Position numbers and translations under genes: made by a program. 64,000 bases of DNA, from contig JAUCBJ010001300.1 in NCBI GenBank assembly GCA_032718475.1, positions 20,926 through 84,925 of the forward strand, in the 5' to 3' direction. The notes under the pieces were generated by a model. That model did not search any database, was not told where the DNA came from, and saw nothing but the letters and a program-made list of their open reading frames with translations. This stretch comes from Nemertoderma westbladi. Taxonomy: Eukaryota > Xenacoelomorpha > Nemertodermatida > Nemertodermatidae. Below, piece after piece: positions 11,045 through 22,166 of this stretch (the first letter of the stretch is position 1; every line of letters starts with the position of its first letter).

Positions 11045-12690
11045 GATTTAAATAAGACTACAAAACTTACTACAAACAGACTACAGAAGCCAAGAATGCA
11101 GTTAAGGCTGCATCTAGGTCCCTGAACAGGCAGTACTCTGTTAATCTACAGGAGCTAATAAACCAACAAGCTAAGGCAGAATCACCAGCCGATCGCCTCA
11201 ATGGTCCAAAGGCCCACTTTAATAATGACCTCAATAATGACAGGGTATTGCCCGATAACTTTATAGAAGTAAAGGTGTGTGAGTCTGTACTCCCAGATAT
11301 TCCCATTGACGATATCTCCTTTGCACAAGTGATGGCTGCTGCAAAGAGCATTAAGACCAATCGTGCCAGTGGAGTAGATGGAGTACCCCCTGAGGTCTGA
11401 CCTGAGTGTTTAAAGCTCATCTATCCCATCATAGTAGACATGTACAGAACAACAAGAGTCCCACAAGAAATGAAAACAAATAAGTTGGTGCCAGTTCCCA
11501 AGAAGGGCAACCTAACACTCTATGGTTCTTTTCGGGGAATCTCATTAATCTCAGGATAATTAAAGAGTTATCAAAAAAGAAAGACAGGCATCTGGCTGTT
11601 ATCTTTGTTGACTTCTTCAAGGCCTTTGATTCAGTGTATCGCTCACTTATGTTCAGCATACTTTCATTATATGGGATTCCTGATGAAATTATTGCAGCAA
11701 TCAGATCAGTATACGATGGTTCGAAAAAAAAAAGGTGTCTACTGTTGATGGTAACACAGAACCATTTGAAGTGTTATGGGGAATCCTCCAGGGAGCCACA
11801 CTTGCGCCATTCTTATTCATAATTGTAGTTGACTATGTTCTACGCATGTCCTTAGATCATCATAATGATGATGGGGTAGTGGTAACTCCACCTACTGGCT
11901 CCAGAATTCAAGGAAATCCATCCATGTACCTAACTGATCTAGACTTTGCTGATGACTTAGGAGTACTCTCAGAATCACTAGAGGGGGCCCAACGGCTCCT
12001 CAGCTCATTAGAACATGCTGCTTATAGTGTTGGTCTTTTTATTAACTCCAAAAAGACCAAAATTTTGACAGTCAACTTTGAAAGTCCTCAGCAAGTCTCT
12101 GATTGGATGAGCATAAGCTCAAAGAATGGTATGCTTGAGTATGTGGACGAATTCTGTTACCTGGAAGTCAGTTGAGGACCTTCAAATACGTAAGGGAAAG
12201 GCATGGACAGCCTTGAATAGGTTTTCCAGGATTTGGAAGTCACATAGAATTCATCGGAAAGTTAAGGTGCGATTAAGAGCAGCAGTAGTTCCAGTCTATG
12301 GGAGACCATGCTGGGCTCTAACTGCTGAGGACACCAAATCTCTGGATGGCACATTTACAAGAATGCTACGCCGGGTCCATTGTGTGAAGTACAATGCACA
12401 CATCTCCAACCAGACACTATACAACATTGGAGGTGTCTCATTGGTTCCCCCAAGCTTGACACTAGAACAAAGCCGCAGGACATTGCTTTTGCAGTGAGGA
12501 CCACCCATAGTGCATAATCTTGTGCTTTGGCGATAACCTCATGGAGTGAATAAGCATGGTGGACAGTCCATGACTTTCTTGAGCATCTTAAAGACACTGG
12601 CGTTGAAGATGCGGATGATCTAGCAAATGTCATGGGTGATAGGGAGTTGTGGCGGCGCAATTTTGTTTACAAGCCGGCACAGCATTCTTA
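11045..12690 (+). pseudogene. LINE (non-LTR retrotransposon) reverse transcriptase remnant
   Basis: Plus-strand reading gives non-LTR RT motifs in order: KSIKTNRASGVDGVPPEV near 11350-11395, a VIFVDFFKAFDSVYRSL block near 11600-11650, ILQGATLAPFLF near 11785-11825, the catalytic FADD box in DLDFADDLGVL at about 11940-11965, and the KKTK motif near 12050. The 3' part has the tail typical of such LINEs (AWTALNRF..IW, YGRPCWALTAED, FTRMLRR). The frame is broken by a TGA at about 11398, a shift near the A-rich run at 11725-11734, and another near 12170. It is a dead fragment with no endonuclease domain visible. The clade was not determined. Related fragments lie at 54.4-55.1 and 55.9-56.7 kb. Confidence 0.85.
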
Positions 12691-13319
12691 AAAATACAGC
12701 TGCAATGCAGCATGCCGATCATAGTAATAGTAGTACATTACGCTCTTTCAAATGGTATATAGATATCAACATATCTGGTTCTTTAACATTATAAAATTAT
12801 CAATATTTTTTATCTGGTTCGTTAACATAATAAAATCTAAATGCCTTTAACTTACGTATTGAGTATCTAAATTGAAAAATATATTTTAAGATATAAATTA
12901 TTAGAAATGATCGAGGAAGTCAAAAGTTACGGCGTGTCTAATGTTTTTGTTTGGTTTTGGCCACTTTTAGTGATTTTGACCCAAATATATATTGAATAAA
13001 CTAAATAACTTCGTGATCGTGACTTTCACAATTTTTGTTTGTACCCGAGGGCAATCCATGGCTATAAGATCTGCGGCCCGCCGAAATTAAAATGTAATTG
13101 CAACCTATAACAGTTTAGAGGATGGTTAAATAAATTATTTATTTTAAATTATCTGTTGTTTTCCCAATGCCGCCGTATATTGCATTAGTGGGGATGAAAA
13201 GTAAAATATAAGAATTACGATTTGATTTTTCTACACACAAAAAAGAGGATTTTACTGAAGAAAATAAATTAGCTTGAAATTTACTGCAATAAATTATTAT
13301 TTACGTTAATAACGATTAG
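12691..13319. other. non-coding downstream of MGAT2
   Basis: No coding signal. It probably contains the MGAT2 3' UTR: a minus-strand AATAAA (TTTATT on plus) lies near 13138. Confidence 0.5.
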
Positions 13320-14699
13320 CTACAAAGTAAAATTCAAATAGCCCAAACACAAAGAGTGATCTCTTGTATCCCCCCATCCTCCGTTGGGCTGATGTGAAGA
13401 GAACGACAACCCGGGTTCCACGGGACTAAATAAAAGTCTAGAAGGAAATAAACTGGCTTTATATTTCTCAAAGAGGGCTAGCAACTCTGCGACCCTGTCT
13501 CTTGGTTTACAGCCGGTACCACCTTTATGGTGCATCCCGCAGTCCCCTATATGAGCCACCCGGGAGGCCTGAATCACCAGCGCCATGAAGGGGCGTCCAG
13601 GCCCAGCCAATGAGCAATCGCGACTCATAGCAGCGAGGGTCCAATCCCAGTTGTAATCATCGTAAGTACAGAACTTATGGAAACACCGAGTTTTTGAGAT
13701 CGAACGCCATGAGGCTCGACTCAGTATCATACCCATGTTGTGCTGGGTGCTAGACCATATTAGTACGCGTGCAGTGGAAGAGAGTTGAGAGGAAAAACCG
13801 GAAGAGGTGGAATAATCTCCCAACGAAAGGAAATCGCAGGAGGGGCACTCACGATTCCGTAACTCTTCCAGTTTAATCGCGATCGGGATAAAATCCGGAA
13901 ACATATAATGGTCCTCTTCGACTAATAACACCGGCCCAACGAACTCCTTTGTCGGTTCTAACGTCTCGAATACCCGAGATAACTTCCACATCCAGTGGTG
14001 TTTGACTGCTGTGTATGCGGCCTCCCTGTAGTGTCCGTAGGTGTCTGGGTGTTCCGCGTTTAGGCAGCCCAAGCGCTGAGCTTCCCGTCTGCTCGCGTCC
14101 CGCGGACAGTCTTTGGGGTCCGAGTCGGGAAACTCCCCCGGGAAGAGTTGCCGGGAAAACGGGTAGAATATTTGGAGCACGCGGCAGAAATTAACGTTGG
14201 ACACGAGTCGGAATATTTCACGGGAGTAAAAATCGTGACTAACGATTAATAAAACATCTTGTACTTGTTGGGAAAGTCTCAAACTTTTCAGGAATAATTC
14301 CAGATACTCGTATCTGTCGTGGACTTGTACGACTACGACTAAACTTAATGGTCGATCTCTAAATAAATCCTGATTTAATATCCTTTGCTCGCTATTCATA
14401 GAGGAGACAATCACACGAAGCTTATGAGTGGTGTCATCCAATGTTTCATGACTTTGTTTTGCGGATTTCGTGTTTGTAGAAACATTACTTTGTTTATGAG
14501 CATTAGGATTATGGTGTTCACCAGAAGTAAGTCGTTCCGCGTTTAACATAGGGTCTTTGAATATCGAACTCGAATTGAAACTGTATACTAATAGCACAAT
14601 GGCAAGTATAATTCCTACCACACACAGCCGCCGAATTAGTTTATTTGATTTCCAACGGGGCATTGTTGTAGTCGGCGTGTCTTTCTTGATAACGGGCAT
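13320..14699 (-). CDS. MGAT2: alpha-1,6-mannosyl-glycoprotein 2-beta-N-acetylglucosaminyltransferase (GnT-II)
   Basis: GnT-II is a type II Golgi membrane enzyme that moves GlcNAc from UDP-GlcNAc to the alpha-1,6 mannose arm, the step that commits N-glycans to complex biantennary form. The 459-residue frame shows a short cytosolic N-terminus, one membrane anchor (about 22-41), a low-complexity stem (about 42-110) and a GT16 catalytic domain. Recognisable blocks are VVQVHDRYEYLELFLKSLR, SHDFYS, FPGEFPDSDPKDCPRDA, YGHYREA..KHHWMWKL, the metal/nucleotide-binding EEDHY at 261-265, and CTYDDYNWDW at 344-353. Many cysteines typical of the family are present. A second Met at codon 13 has a better start context (A at -3) and would give 447 residues, the size of the human enzyme. 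The gene is intronless, as in vertebrates. ATG12 lies about 230 bp upstream on the same strand. Confidence 0.95.
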   Translation of the reverse strand: MPVIKKDTPTTTMPRWKSNKLIRRLCVVGIILAIVLLVYSFNSSSIFKDPMLNAERLTSGEHHNPNAHKQSNVSTNTKSAKQSHETLDDTTHKLRVIVSSMNSEQRILNQDLFRDRPLSLVVVVQVHDRYEYLELFLKSLRLSQQVQDVLLIVSHDFYSREIFRLVSNVNFCRVLQIFYPFSRQLFPGEFPDSDPKDCPRDASRREAQRLGCLNAEHPDTYGHYREAAYTAVKHHWMWKLSRVFETLEPTKEFVGPVLLVEEDHYMFPDFIPIAIKLEELRNRECPSCDFLSLGDYSTSSGFSSQLSSTARVLIWSSTQHNMGMILSRASWRSISKTRCFHKFCTYDDYNWDWTLAAMSRDCSLAGPGRPFMALVIQASRVAHIGDCGMHHKGGTGCKPRDRVAELLALFEKYKASLFPSRLLFSPVEPGLSFSSHQPNGGWGDTRDHSLCLGYLNFTL

Positions 14700-14929
14700 T
14701 TAGCAGCAGGTCGTTAAATAAGAAAAAATATAAATAATATATATCTTTATTAATAAGTTCAGAAGTTCAAGAGATTTATGATAATTCTTACGTTATATTA
14801 TTGCTGCAGTGCTGAGTACAGTATTAAAAGTTTCTACGCCGTCCCGGTCCCGGACGTATAATTACGGAATTAGTTATTACCGGTCAGTCGCAGTCGGAAG
14901 GCCCCCCTTCCCGCTCCCGGTATTGCTGT
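14700..14929 (-). promoter_or_regulatory. short ATG12-MGAT2 intergenic gap
   Basis: The gap holds a minus-strand AATAAA (TTTATT at 14748-14753), which would end ATG12 only about 50 bp before the first MGAT2 ATG. So the MGAT2 promoter or 5' UTR must overlap the ATG12 3' end, or the two are co-transcribed. No TATA box was recognised. Confidence 0.45.
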
Positions 14930-15268
14930 TTAACCCCAGGCTTGCGAACGAGAATAATGTAATACAAGTTTACCGTCACTACCGAAGCACTCGTACAAAT
15001 TGTCCATAATTTGATCAGGAGCTGGGGCGAAAGATTGATTAGCGTACAAGAAAATTGACTCGCTAGGAGGAACCTTTAGATATTTGCGTATAAATTCTAT
15101 TACCCAACCGACTTTCTTAGATTTTTCCACAGCCCATTTCTTTTTCTTCATAATCGGTGCGTCTCCAGCTGGTTTCAGTAAGACATCGATCTTTGTGCTC
15201 GATAACGGTACCGGTACCGGTACAGCAGCAGAATCACTTTCTAACGGTGGTACAGGAGACTCAGCCAT
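14930..15268 (-). CDS. ATG12: ubiquitin-like autophagy protein ATG12
   Basis: ATG12 is activated by ATG7 and ATG10 and joined through its terminal glycine to ATG5; the conjugate with ATG16L drives ATG8/LC3 lipidation on the growing autophagosome. The 112-residue frame has a short disordered N-terminus rich in Ser/Pro/Val (1-25) and a ubiquitin-like fold (about 26-112). Signature blocks are IDVLLKPAGDAPIMKKKKW, FIRKYLK, SIFLYANQSFAPAPDQ, LYECFGSDGKLVLHY and the C-terminal SQAWG with the conjugating Gly112. The ATG has A at -3 and G at +4. No intron interrupts the frame, whereas vertebrate ATG12 has several exons, so it may be a retrocopy or a lineage-specific intronless gene. No disabling change was seen. 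Confidence 0.95.
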   Translation of the reverse strand: MAESPVPPLESDSAAVPVPVPLSSTKIDVLLKPAGDAPIMKKKKWAVEKSKKVGWVIEFIRKYLKVPPSESIFLYANQSFAPAPDQIMDNLYECFGSDGKLVLHYSRSQAWG

Positions 15269-16396
15269 AGTTGAGTAGTTTAAACACAGACAACTTTAAT
15301 CTGGTAATCGTAGTCATTTCATTACTATTCCATTATATGTTATAATTCTGCAGTCTCAATAGGCAGATAGGCCTACAGATCAGCATATACTGATATACCT
15401 GTATACAGACAGACAGATATAGGCTGGCTTTCGACGCAAACAAAATTCATCCCTCTCCAGGGGAAAATCGACGCAAATAACAGCTGATTGATTACCAGTC
15501 TGCCAGTACTCACAAAAATAAACAGATAAAACTGTAACCTGTTCTATTGACTTTAGTTGAGGGCTGCCTGGTTTAGGCCTAGTGCTGTAGTAGTGCTTTT
15601 GTTAGAATAACTGAATAACGTGACAGTGCCACTGTGTACAGCTTCAGCCTGTCAGCTGTGTACAGGTGTACGTACATATTTTAATTACCGTAATTAACTT
15701 GCTTTTACTCTTGTTACTTGTGTATTTTATATTAATTTCTTCATATTTTATATTATTTACGGTATGTACAATCTGACAATGCTGCAATGTGTGGGAATTG
15801 TTCATTAAACTTAAGCTGTACAGCTGTAGGTATCCCAGTAACCTGCTCCTTTCCATAAATTGAGAATTTAACATTGACTGATTGAGGTCAAATATTAATT
15901 CGCCGAGATGGGATTTGCTTGCGTCCAGTTTCCTCCCTGTCAGGTCAGCCTGTCACCAGATCAGAATCAGATATCTGGATATGGTCAGATGGTGGTAGGC
16001 TCAAGGCCTACTAAAAGAGTACCGGTACTTTAGTAGGCCTTGGCTGGAGTAGGCTACACTCACTGACTCAAGGCCTACTAAAACTACTACCGGTACTCTT
16101 TTTAGCTGTTTAGTACAGCACAGTGCAGTAGCACTGTAGTAGCTGAGTAGGCCTTGGCTACACTACTGACTACTGGACTAGAGTTCAGTACCAGAGTACC
16201 TGGAGTATTGTGTACTGGCAGACTGGAGTAGGCAGGTGCAGGTACAGACAGAGGTAGGGTTGTGGCCTTGGCAGCTTGGGCATAACTGTTATACACACAC
16301 GGCAACACGGGACTACGGGAAGGCCTATAGGTTCGGTATTACAGTATTTTACTCAGCCAAGACTGCAATACGTGGCTGATTCCGCATATATCTTTC
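15269..16396. other. non-coding upstream of ATG12
   Basis: Includes short diverged repeats of the type actaaaagagtaccggtactt / ctactaaaactactaccggt around 16000-16110. The ATG12 promoter should lie at its left edge. No gene was recognised. Confidence 0.5.
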
Positions 16397-16465
16397 AGCA
16401 AATAAATCATGTATAACTACTTCGGCCTGCGGCGGCGGCCTCAGTAGTTATACGATTTATTTGCT
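16397..16465. repeat. short hairpin with GC-rich loop
   Basis: agcaaataaatcatgtataa on the left pairs with ttatacgatttatttgct on the right, with further pairing actact/agtagt and ggcc/ggcc around a CGG-rich loop. It could form a stem of about 28 bp with one or two mismatches. Confidence 0.7.
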
Positions 16466-16782
16466 TCATGTTTTATAACCGTATGCGTATATCACCTTCT
16501 GGGACAGGCGATAATCTCTGTGTATCATATAGCATAGCATACATGCGGTATTTTTATTCGATAATTGTTTTAACTGAACTTCGCAGTTAATTATTACCCT
16601 TAAAAAATTAATTTTAGCAGCCGTACATGTACATACCTATCTGCCTGTGTACCAGAGTACTACAGGCGCGTTGAAAAAAATCCTGATGCGCAGCGTATCC
16701 CTCCGTCTAGCTTGTTGAAGGCAATTAGTGAAGCTCCTGTGAAGATGGGTCTAATGGAGGCTGAGATCTCTCCAGGAGGGGC

Positions 16783-17345
16783 CGGTTGCATATAACAACC
16801 TTAACTTTAAGTGGCTACTTAAATTTAAGTTAAGGTTGACTCAAATTTAAGTGGGTTTGCATACAATTTTATTGCAAACTTTAATTCCGACTTAAAATCA
16901 AAATTTTAAGGCAGCCTCCTACATACCTTAACTACACTGAAACTGCCTACTAACTACACTGAATGCTTTCATTATTATTAAAGGCTTTTGAGCAGGAAAG
17001 TGATAGGCCTACCAATTTAATTTCATTAGAATTTGTTGAAGGTCATAAGAGATTGGCAAGCTAAAGATTTCCCCATGCCTACAGTTAGTACTGTATGCCT
17101 ACTTATCCCTCTATACAGATACAGTATGTAGATATATTTTATTGCTTGTGTTCTCAGGTAAAAGACAGATAACAATTTTATTACCACTTTAGAAGGATTA
17201 TATCATAAATAGTTTATTCCATAAAATATTGGACTGATTATTTTTTGATGGGCTTTCTCTGTAATGATCTAAAAAATATATTATTATTTTTGTGTGTCCT
17301 TAGTATTGCCTACATTTTTTCACTGAGGCATTAACAAGGTAAATA
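16783..17345 (+). repeat. interspersed repeat R1, copy 1
   Basis: The sequence from ataacaaccttaactttaag to the block gacagataacaattttatta and agtttattccataaaatatt recurs in reverse orientation at about 37797-38470 and, more diverged, at about 20190-20420 (agtttattccacaatgtata). It is a non-coding dispersed family; its termini (caaccttaact / cataaaacaacctta) suggest a non-autonomous DNA element. Confidence 0.65.
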
Positions 17346-17431
17346 AATTAAACATTTTTATTATATTAAATTACTATTTTTCAATATTAAAATCAAAATG
17401 TGAGACAGGGGGGAAACTGGACGCAAATACC

Positions 17432-17890
17432 ATGTGGGATTTGGGATTAAGGAATTTGGGAATAAGGGATTTAGGAATAAGGTATTTGGGATTTGGGAAT
17501 AAGGTATTTGGGAATAAGGTATTTGGGATTTGGGAATAAGGTATTTGGGATTTGGGAATAAGGTATTTGGGAATAAGGTATTTGGGATTTGGGAATAAGG
17601 TATTTGGGATTTGGGAATAAGGTATTTGGGATTTGGAAATAAGGTATTTGGGATTTGGGATTAATGTATTTGGGATTTGGGAATAAGGTATTTGGGATTT
17701 GGAAATAAGGTATTTGGGATTTGGGATTAATGTATTTGGGATTTGGGAATAAGGTATTTGGGATTTGGGAATAAGGTATTTGGGAATAAAGGTATTTGGG
17801 ATTAAGGTATTTGAGATTTGGGAATAAGGTATTTGGGATTTGGGAATAAGGTATTTGGGATTAAGGTATTTGGGATTTCGGAATATGGAA
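17432..17890. repeat. minisatellite of about 22 bp, ggtatttgggatttgggaat type
   Basis: About 20 imperfect units alternate tttgggaataaggta and tttgggattt. The array runs into a unique core at 17910-18070 and continues weakly to 18170. Its partner in inverted orientation is at 33100-33335. Confidence 0.9.
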
Positions 17891-17909
17891 TTTTGGATTT
17901 GCTATTATA

Positions 17910-18170
17910 TTAGTGATTATCGGTTTTTATTTGTTGATCGGCCATTATTGGTTGACTGAAGAAGATACGCAATGCGTCTCATTACGCCTCATAATAAGCC
18001 TCTCGTTAACAAGTCAACCCCACCGACTAGCGGCACTGGCTGTTTCCGCTGACGGGGCTCAGTTGAACAACGCGTCCTTTTGGGATCTGGGAATAAGAAA
18101 TTTGGGATTTGGAAATAAAGGAAATTAGGGTAAATCATTTGGGCTTTGGAAATAGGGAATTTGGGATTTT
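17910..18170 (+). repeat. minisatellite-flanked core repeat, copy 1
   Basis: The core (gaagatacgcaatgcgtctc ... aacgcgtccttttgggatct) of about 150 bp is followed by more gggaataag-type units. An inverted, nearly identical core lies at about 33140-33280. The two copies are 15 kb apart. The core contains a small palindromic region around tacgcaatgcgt. No coding function is seen. Confidence 0.75.
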
Positions 18171-18174
18171 GAAT

Positions 18175-18685
18175 CTGTAAATAAAACGTATTACAAGTAT
18201 ATGCAGGTTAGTAAAGGAGCAGGCTATAGAGGCGGAAAGATAGAACCAAAACAATAAACGATAGTTAACACATGTTACAAGATTATGCAGGATAGTAGAG
18301 GAGAAGGTTATAGAGGCGGGTAGATAGAACCAAAACAATAAACGATAGTTAACACATGTTACAAGATTATGCAGGTTAGTAAAGGAGCAGGTTATAGAGG
18401 CGGGTAGATAGAACCAAAACAATAAACGATAGTTAACACATGTTACAGATTATGCAGGTTAGTAAAGGAGCAGGTTACAGAGGCGGGTAGATAGAACCAA
18501 AACAATAAACGATAGTTAACACGTGTTACAATATGTAGGTTAGTAAAGAATCAGGTTGCGGAGGTGGATAGATTGAACCAAAACAATAAACGATTAACTG
18601 GTGTTAGAAAATTATCCAGGTTAGTAAAGGAGTAGGTTACCGAGGCGTGTAGATAGAACCAAAACAATAAACTATATTTAATTCG
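18175..18685. repeat. tandem repeat, about 83-bp unit, six copies
   Basis: Each unit contains caggttagtaaaggagcagg, then a ggcgggtagatagaaccaaa block and caataaacgatagttaacac. The last two copies are more diverged. Single diverged copies of the same unit appear near 24385-24480 and, reversed, near 52245-52305. Confidence 0.9.
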
Positions 18686-18689
18686 TGTT

Positions 18690-19535
18690 ATATGAAATGC
18701 GGATTTACCGATAAATGACGAAGGTAGAGTATAATTTATTATTATTTTTAGATTCTTTATTCCAGATCCATAAAAGGTTCTATGTCAATACCGGTAAATA
18801 AACAAACAAATCTATTAATAGCACAATAGTGATTATTACAAAGGAATACCCGGACCCGCCCAATTAGAGAGATACAATTTAATTCTCTGTAGAGTAGAGT
18901 GAAGCACCGAATTACACAGACATTATATAGCGTATAAACATTCTAAAAAAAAGAGAAAAAAAAGGAAACGTTCTAAAAAAAAAGGAAAAAAGGAAACTCT
19001 GGGAGGCCTGGTATATATATTAAAATATTATTGTTAGAGTTAAATATACGTGAAAAAAAACGGGAGAGAGTGATACGTTGTATATGATGAAGGACTTTAA
19101 ACGTAAAGATACAAGCATACCGGAGGCGCCTCTATGTATGAGTTATGAAGTTGAGTTGAAGAACAACGACCTTTCATTGTCTGGCAATACAATAGTCATT
19201 ACTGCAGAGATAACCTGGGTTAGAGGGCTGAGTAGTGAGAGACCTGTATAACGTCAGGTGTATGTGCCTCCTTGATCTTACACTGGTACCAACAGTAACA
19301 GCTCATGAGGGATGACGTATTCTGATAGGGCGTTGTCTTAGCAATGATAGGCTGGGCTGATCCCTTGCTAGTGTTTGCTCTAATACACTACATACTACTG
19401 TACATAGACTACACACCACCACAAAGGAATGGGGAAAGAGTCAGCCACTGCGAAACCAATAATACAGTACTGTAACGTCACCTTCAACGCAGAACCCCCT
19501 AAGTCGATTTTTGTAGTTCTGAGATAATCAATAAA
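18690..19535. other. non-coding, no gene seen
   Basis: AT-rich sequence with runs such as ctaaaaaaaaaggaaaaaagg near 18945-18995. No gene or dispersed repeat was recognised. Confidence 0.5.
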
Positions 19536-19539
19536 AACT

Positions 19540-19790
19540 GTGGGGCGAGCCACGAAGTGAGTGAGCCTTAGCGTAGTGGTACCATTAATCAACCTGTCGT
19601 TCTGTCGTTCTGTCGTTCTGTCGTTCTGTCGTTCTGTCGTTCTGTCGTGTTCAATTTTAAACGTTAATAACTCGGCCAATCTTTGATGAAATCTATCCAA
19701 ACTTGGTACACATGTTGTTTGGCAAAAGTTTAGAAATTTTCCAAGTAGAATTTCAGTGTGGCCTTCGAGAAGCTAAGATAATAGCAGTTA
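19540..19790 (-). repeat. interspersed repeat R2 with (tcgttctg)n, copy 2
   Basis: It shares gtggggcgagccacgaagtg, ccattaatcaacctgtcgtt, several copies of the 8-bp unit tcgttctg, and the block taaactcggccaat / ccaaacttggtacacatg with the inverted copy at 2650-2880 inside the first transposon. Another short piece (gctgcgcgaaggccccacg) is near 21112. Confidence 0.75.
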
Positions 19791-19799
19791 ATTAGTTAA

Positions 19800-19970
19800 T
19801 TAAGTTATTACGGTAAAAACACCATTTTCAACCTGCCTTTTAAAGGAAATTAATTGTTTTACAGTATAAGATTTAAATAATTATAATTAAAAATTATACA
19901 GATGTAATCCCCATACGCCATTCTATTATAGTTTTTAATTAGTTCAAGTGATTTGCTTTAATAATTGTGT
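19800..19970 (-). repeat. interspersed repeat R3, copy 1
   Basis: The stretch with atccccatacgccattctat and cagtataagatttaaataat recurs in reverse orientation at about 51500-51660 (gaatggcgtatggggattcc, aatcttatactgtaatagaa). Confidence 0.7.
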
Positions 19971-20189
19971 CTTTAATTGATCTAAAGTAATTAAAACGGC
20001 AAAAAAAATTTATTCTCATTAAATACTGCTCATTTATTGGCCAACATGCTGGTACATAGATGGGATGTGTGTGTCATTCCCAGTTGCTGGGAATGATTAT
20101 TGGTCAAGTCTCTGCTGCTGGCTGGGAGTTGTTGCTAAGACTAACCAGAGAGGAATAGTAATAGACAACCAGTATTGCTATTCCAGCCC

Positions 20190-20420
20190 AGACAGCATTC
20201 TTTAAATTCACTATAAATGTTGTATTGCTATCTCAGGTGAATGACAGATATCATAACATAAATACTATCCATGGCATGGCTGTTGTGTAGGCTTCTGAAA
20301 TAGTTTATTCCACAATGTATATGTCTGGTTATTTTTTAATTGAATTTTTGCAAAGTAGTAAAATTAATGTTCTTAAAAATAATATTATTATTTTATATGT
20401 AACCTAGGAAATTAGCTACA
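20190..20420 (+). repeat. diverged R1 copy
   Basis: ctcaggtgaatgacagatat and gaaatagtttattccacaat match the R1 block at about 17155-17235. It is more diverged than the copy at 37.8 kb. Confidence 0.5.
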
Positions 20421-20584
20421 TTTTTTCGTTGCAGCTTTAAGAGTGTACATTAATTTAATATTATTTCAATACCCATATTACTACATCGGCATAAGATGCG
20501 TTGGCGTTGTATCACACATCTCCACATATCACACATATCCACATAGATGTATCAACAGTTACTCGCACAGTTTCGAAACTTCGC

Positions 20585-20900
20585 ATAGTTATAACTGTAT
20601 AAAGATCGTCAGTCTGCGTTTAGGAAAAATATTTTATAACAAAACAGGACAAGCGACGAGCGCAACGAAGCATATAATGAAGACGAGTACTGCGTTGACT
20701 AAATTATTATATAAACCACCTGGCTTCACATATTGATCGCATCCCTAGTTATTATTATTATAAAGAACGTCCTAGCCTGCGTTTAAGAAATATATTTAAA
20801 TACAAAACAGGACGAACGCAACGAGGCTTATAATGAATACGAGTACTGCGTTTATTATATTCCTATAAACCACCTGGCTTTGCATATTGAACGTGCGATT
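20585..20900. repeat. tandem duplication, about 150-bp unit, two copies
   Basis: Copy 1 (about 20600-20740) and copy 2 (about 20765-20895) share gtcagtctgcgtttaggaaa / cctagcctgcgtttaagaaa, aacaaaacaggac, cgagtactgcgtt and ataaaccacctggctt. Copies differ by many substitutions, so the duplication is old. Confidence 0.75.
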
Positions 20901-21239
20901 GGAAATAAGTTCGTGCTACCCTTCCGTGGGTGGTAGATGTCGCGGTTATGTATTGGTGGTTGGGAAGGGTGGGGGGGGGGGGGGATTAAAAGGGGTGAAC
21001 ACGTACTGTCCCCCTTTCTTTGATTGATTGGTGGTGTGGGTAAATTTCTCAAAACCTGATTTTGTGATACAGTCGCTCAATTTTAATTTGTATCTCATAA
21101 CTGGGCCTCGTGCTGCGCGAAGGCCCCACGAACGTGTTTATTTTATAGAGAGATGCCTCAGTTTACTTGTTATTGTGTTTTTTAATATCTAAATATATAT
21201 AGAATTCATATAACTAAACTTTCAATTTGATTTAGAATT

Positions 21240-21448
21240 ACCTTTGAAATATATTGCGGTTTTTTTGTAAAAAATTCTGACTTATGGTGTTTTGCCAAAA
21301 CAAAGGGGAACACCATTTTCTGGTATTATCCCGTAACTACACGATAGTTGCGGGGTATTGCCTAGAAAACAAGGTATCCTCAATTTGGCAAAACACCATA
21401 AGTCCGACTTTTTATAAAAAATACGCAAAATATATCAAATAATAGCCA
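21240..21448. repeat. inverted-repeat element of about 200 bp
   Basis: The outer arms gacttatggtgttttgccaa and ttggcaaaacaccataagtc face each other, with further imperfect pairing outward (ttttttgtaaaaa / tttttataaaaaa). The short loop holds a second small inversion (ttatcccgtaactacac / gttgcggggtat). It looks like a small non-autonomous foldback element. The ggtgttttgcc motif recurs in 24960-25290. Confidence 0.7.
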
Positions 21449-22165
21449 AGGCGTATCGTGCGTCCTTAATTATTTAGTGCGTAGTGCGCACGTAATACAT
21501 GTGCGCATTTGTTATTAGCTAATACGTGCTATCTAACATGTTAACTAGCACATGATCTGATCAGGTGTTAGTATTACCTGTAAACGCAATAATAACAAAT
21601 AATCACATACAATATAGCTATCACACTTGCGCACATGTTGGAAATTTTTGAATTCAAAATTCTAAAGGGCTCCATAAGTTTTTGATACTTTGGTATAAAT
21701 TGCTTCTAAAATAAGTGCGGGACTGTAGTTAGAATCATGTATCAATACAAATTGAATAAAATGTAGCCAAATGCAGAACTATAAGAACAAAATTTAGATT
21801 CAAGAAAGCGGAACTCGAAGTACAAAATATAGCCATGGGTGGTAGTCTACAGTAAGAACAAAGTCTATCTACAGGGTTACATACAGCTACGTTAAAGTTA
21901 AAGTGAAGTTCACTTACAGTACGTCATGACGAATAATTAAAGACCTGTTTATTCTACAGTACGTGGCAACATTTTGAGCAACTCTATCAGCAACTTAGTG
22001 AGCATGTCAGGTTGCCGATCAAGTTGCTCTATGTAAACGCGAAGTTTGTTGCTGTAAAAGATGCCTCATATAACGGAGACTAAAAGTTAATGTTACTCAA
22101 ATTAAGTTGCTAGCTGATGACCAAGTAGTCCAAAACGTCCGGCAACTTAGAGTAACTTATAGCAA
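21449..22165. other. non-coding, no gene seen
   Basis: No domain-bearing frame. Short repeats of tagcaacttg / cggcaactta type are present at 21965-22170, next to the satellite. Confidence 0.5.
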
Positions 22166-22166
22166 C

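Noticed and set aside
11070-11420. Minus-strand ORFs over the LINE (also 11429-11659 and 12355-12660)
   Set aside because: They are shadows of the plus-strand RT reading, which carries the conserved motifs.
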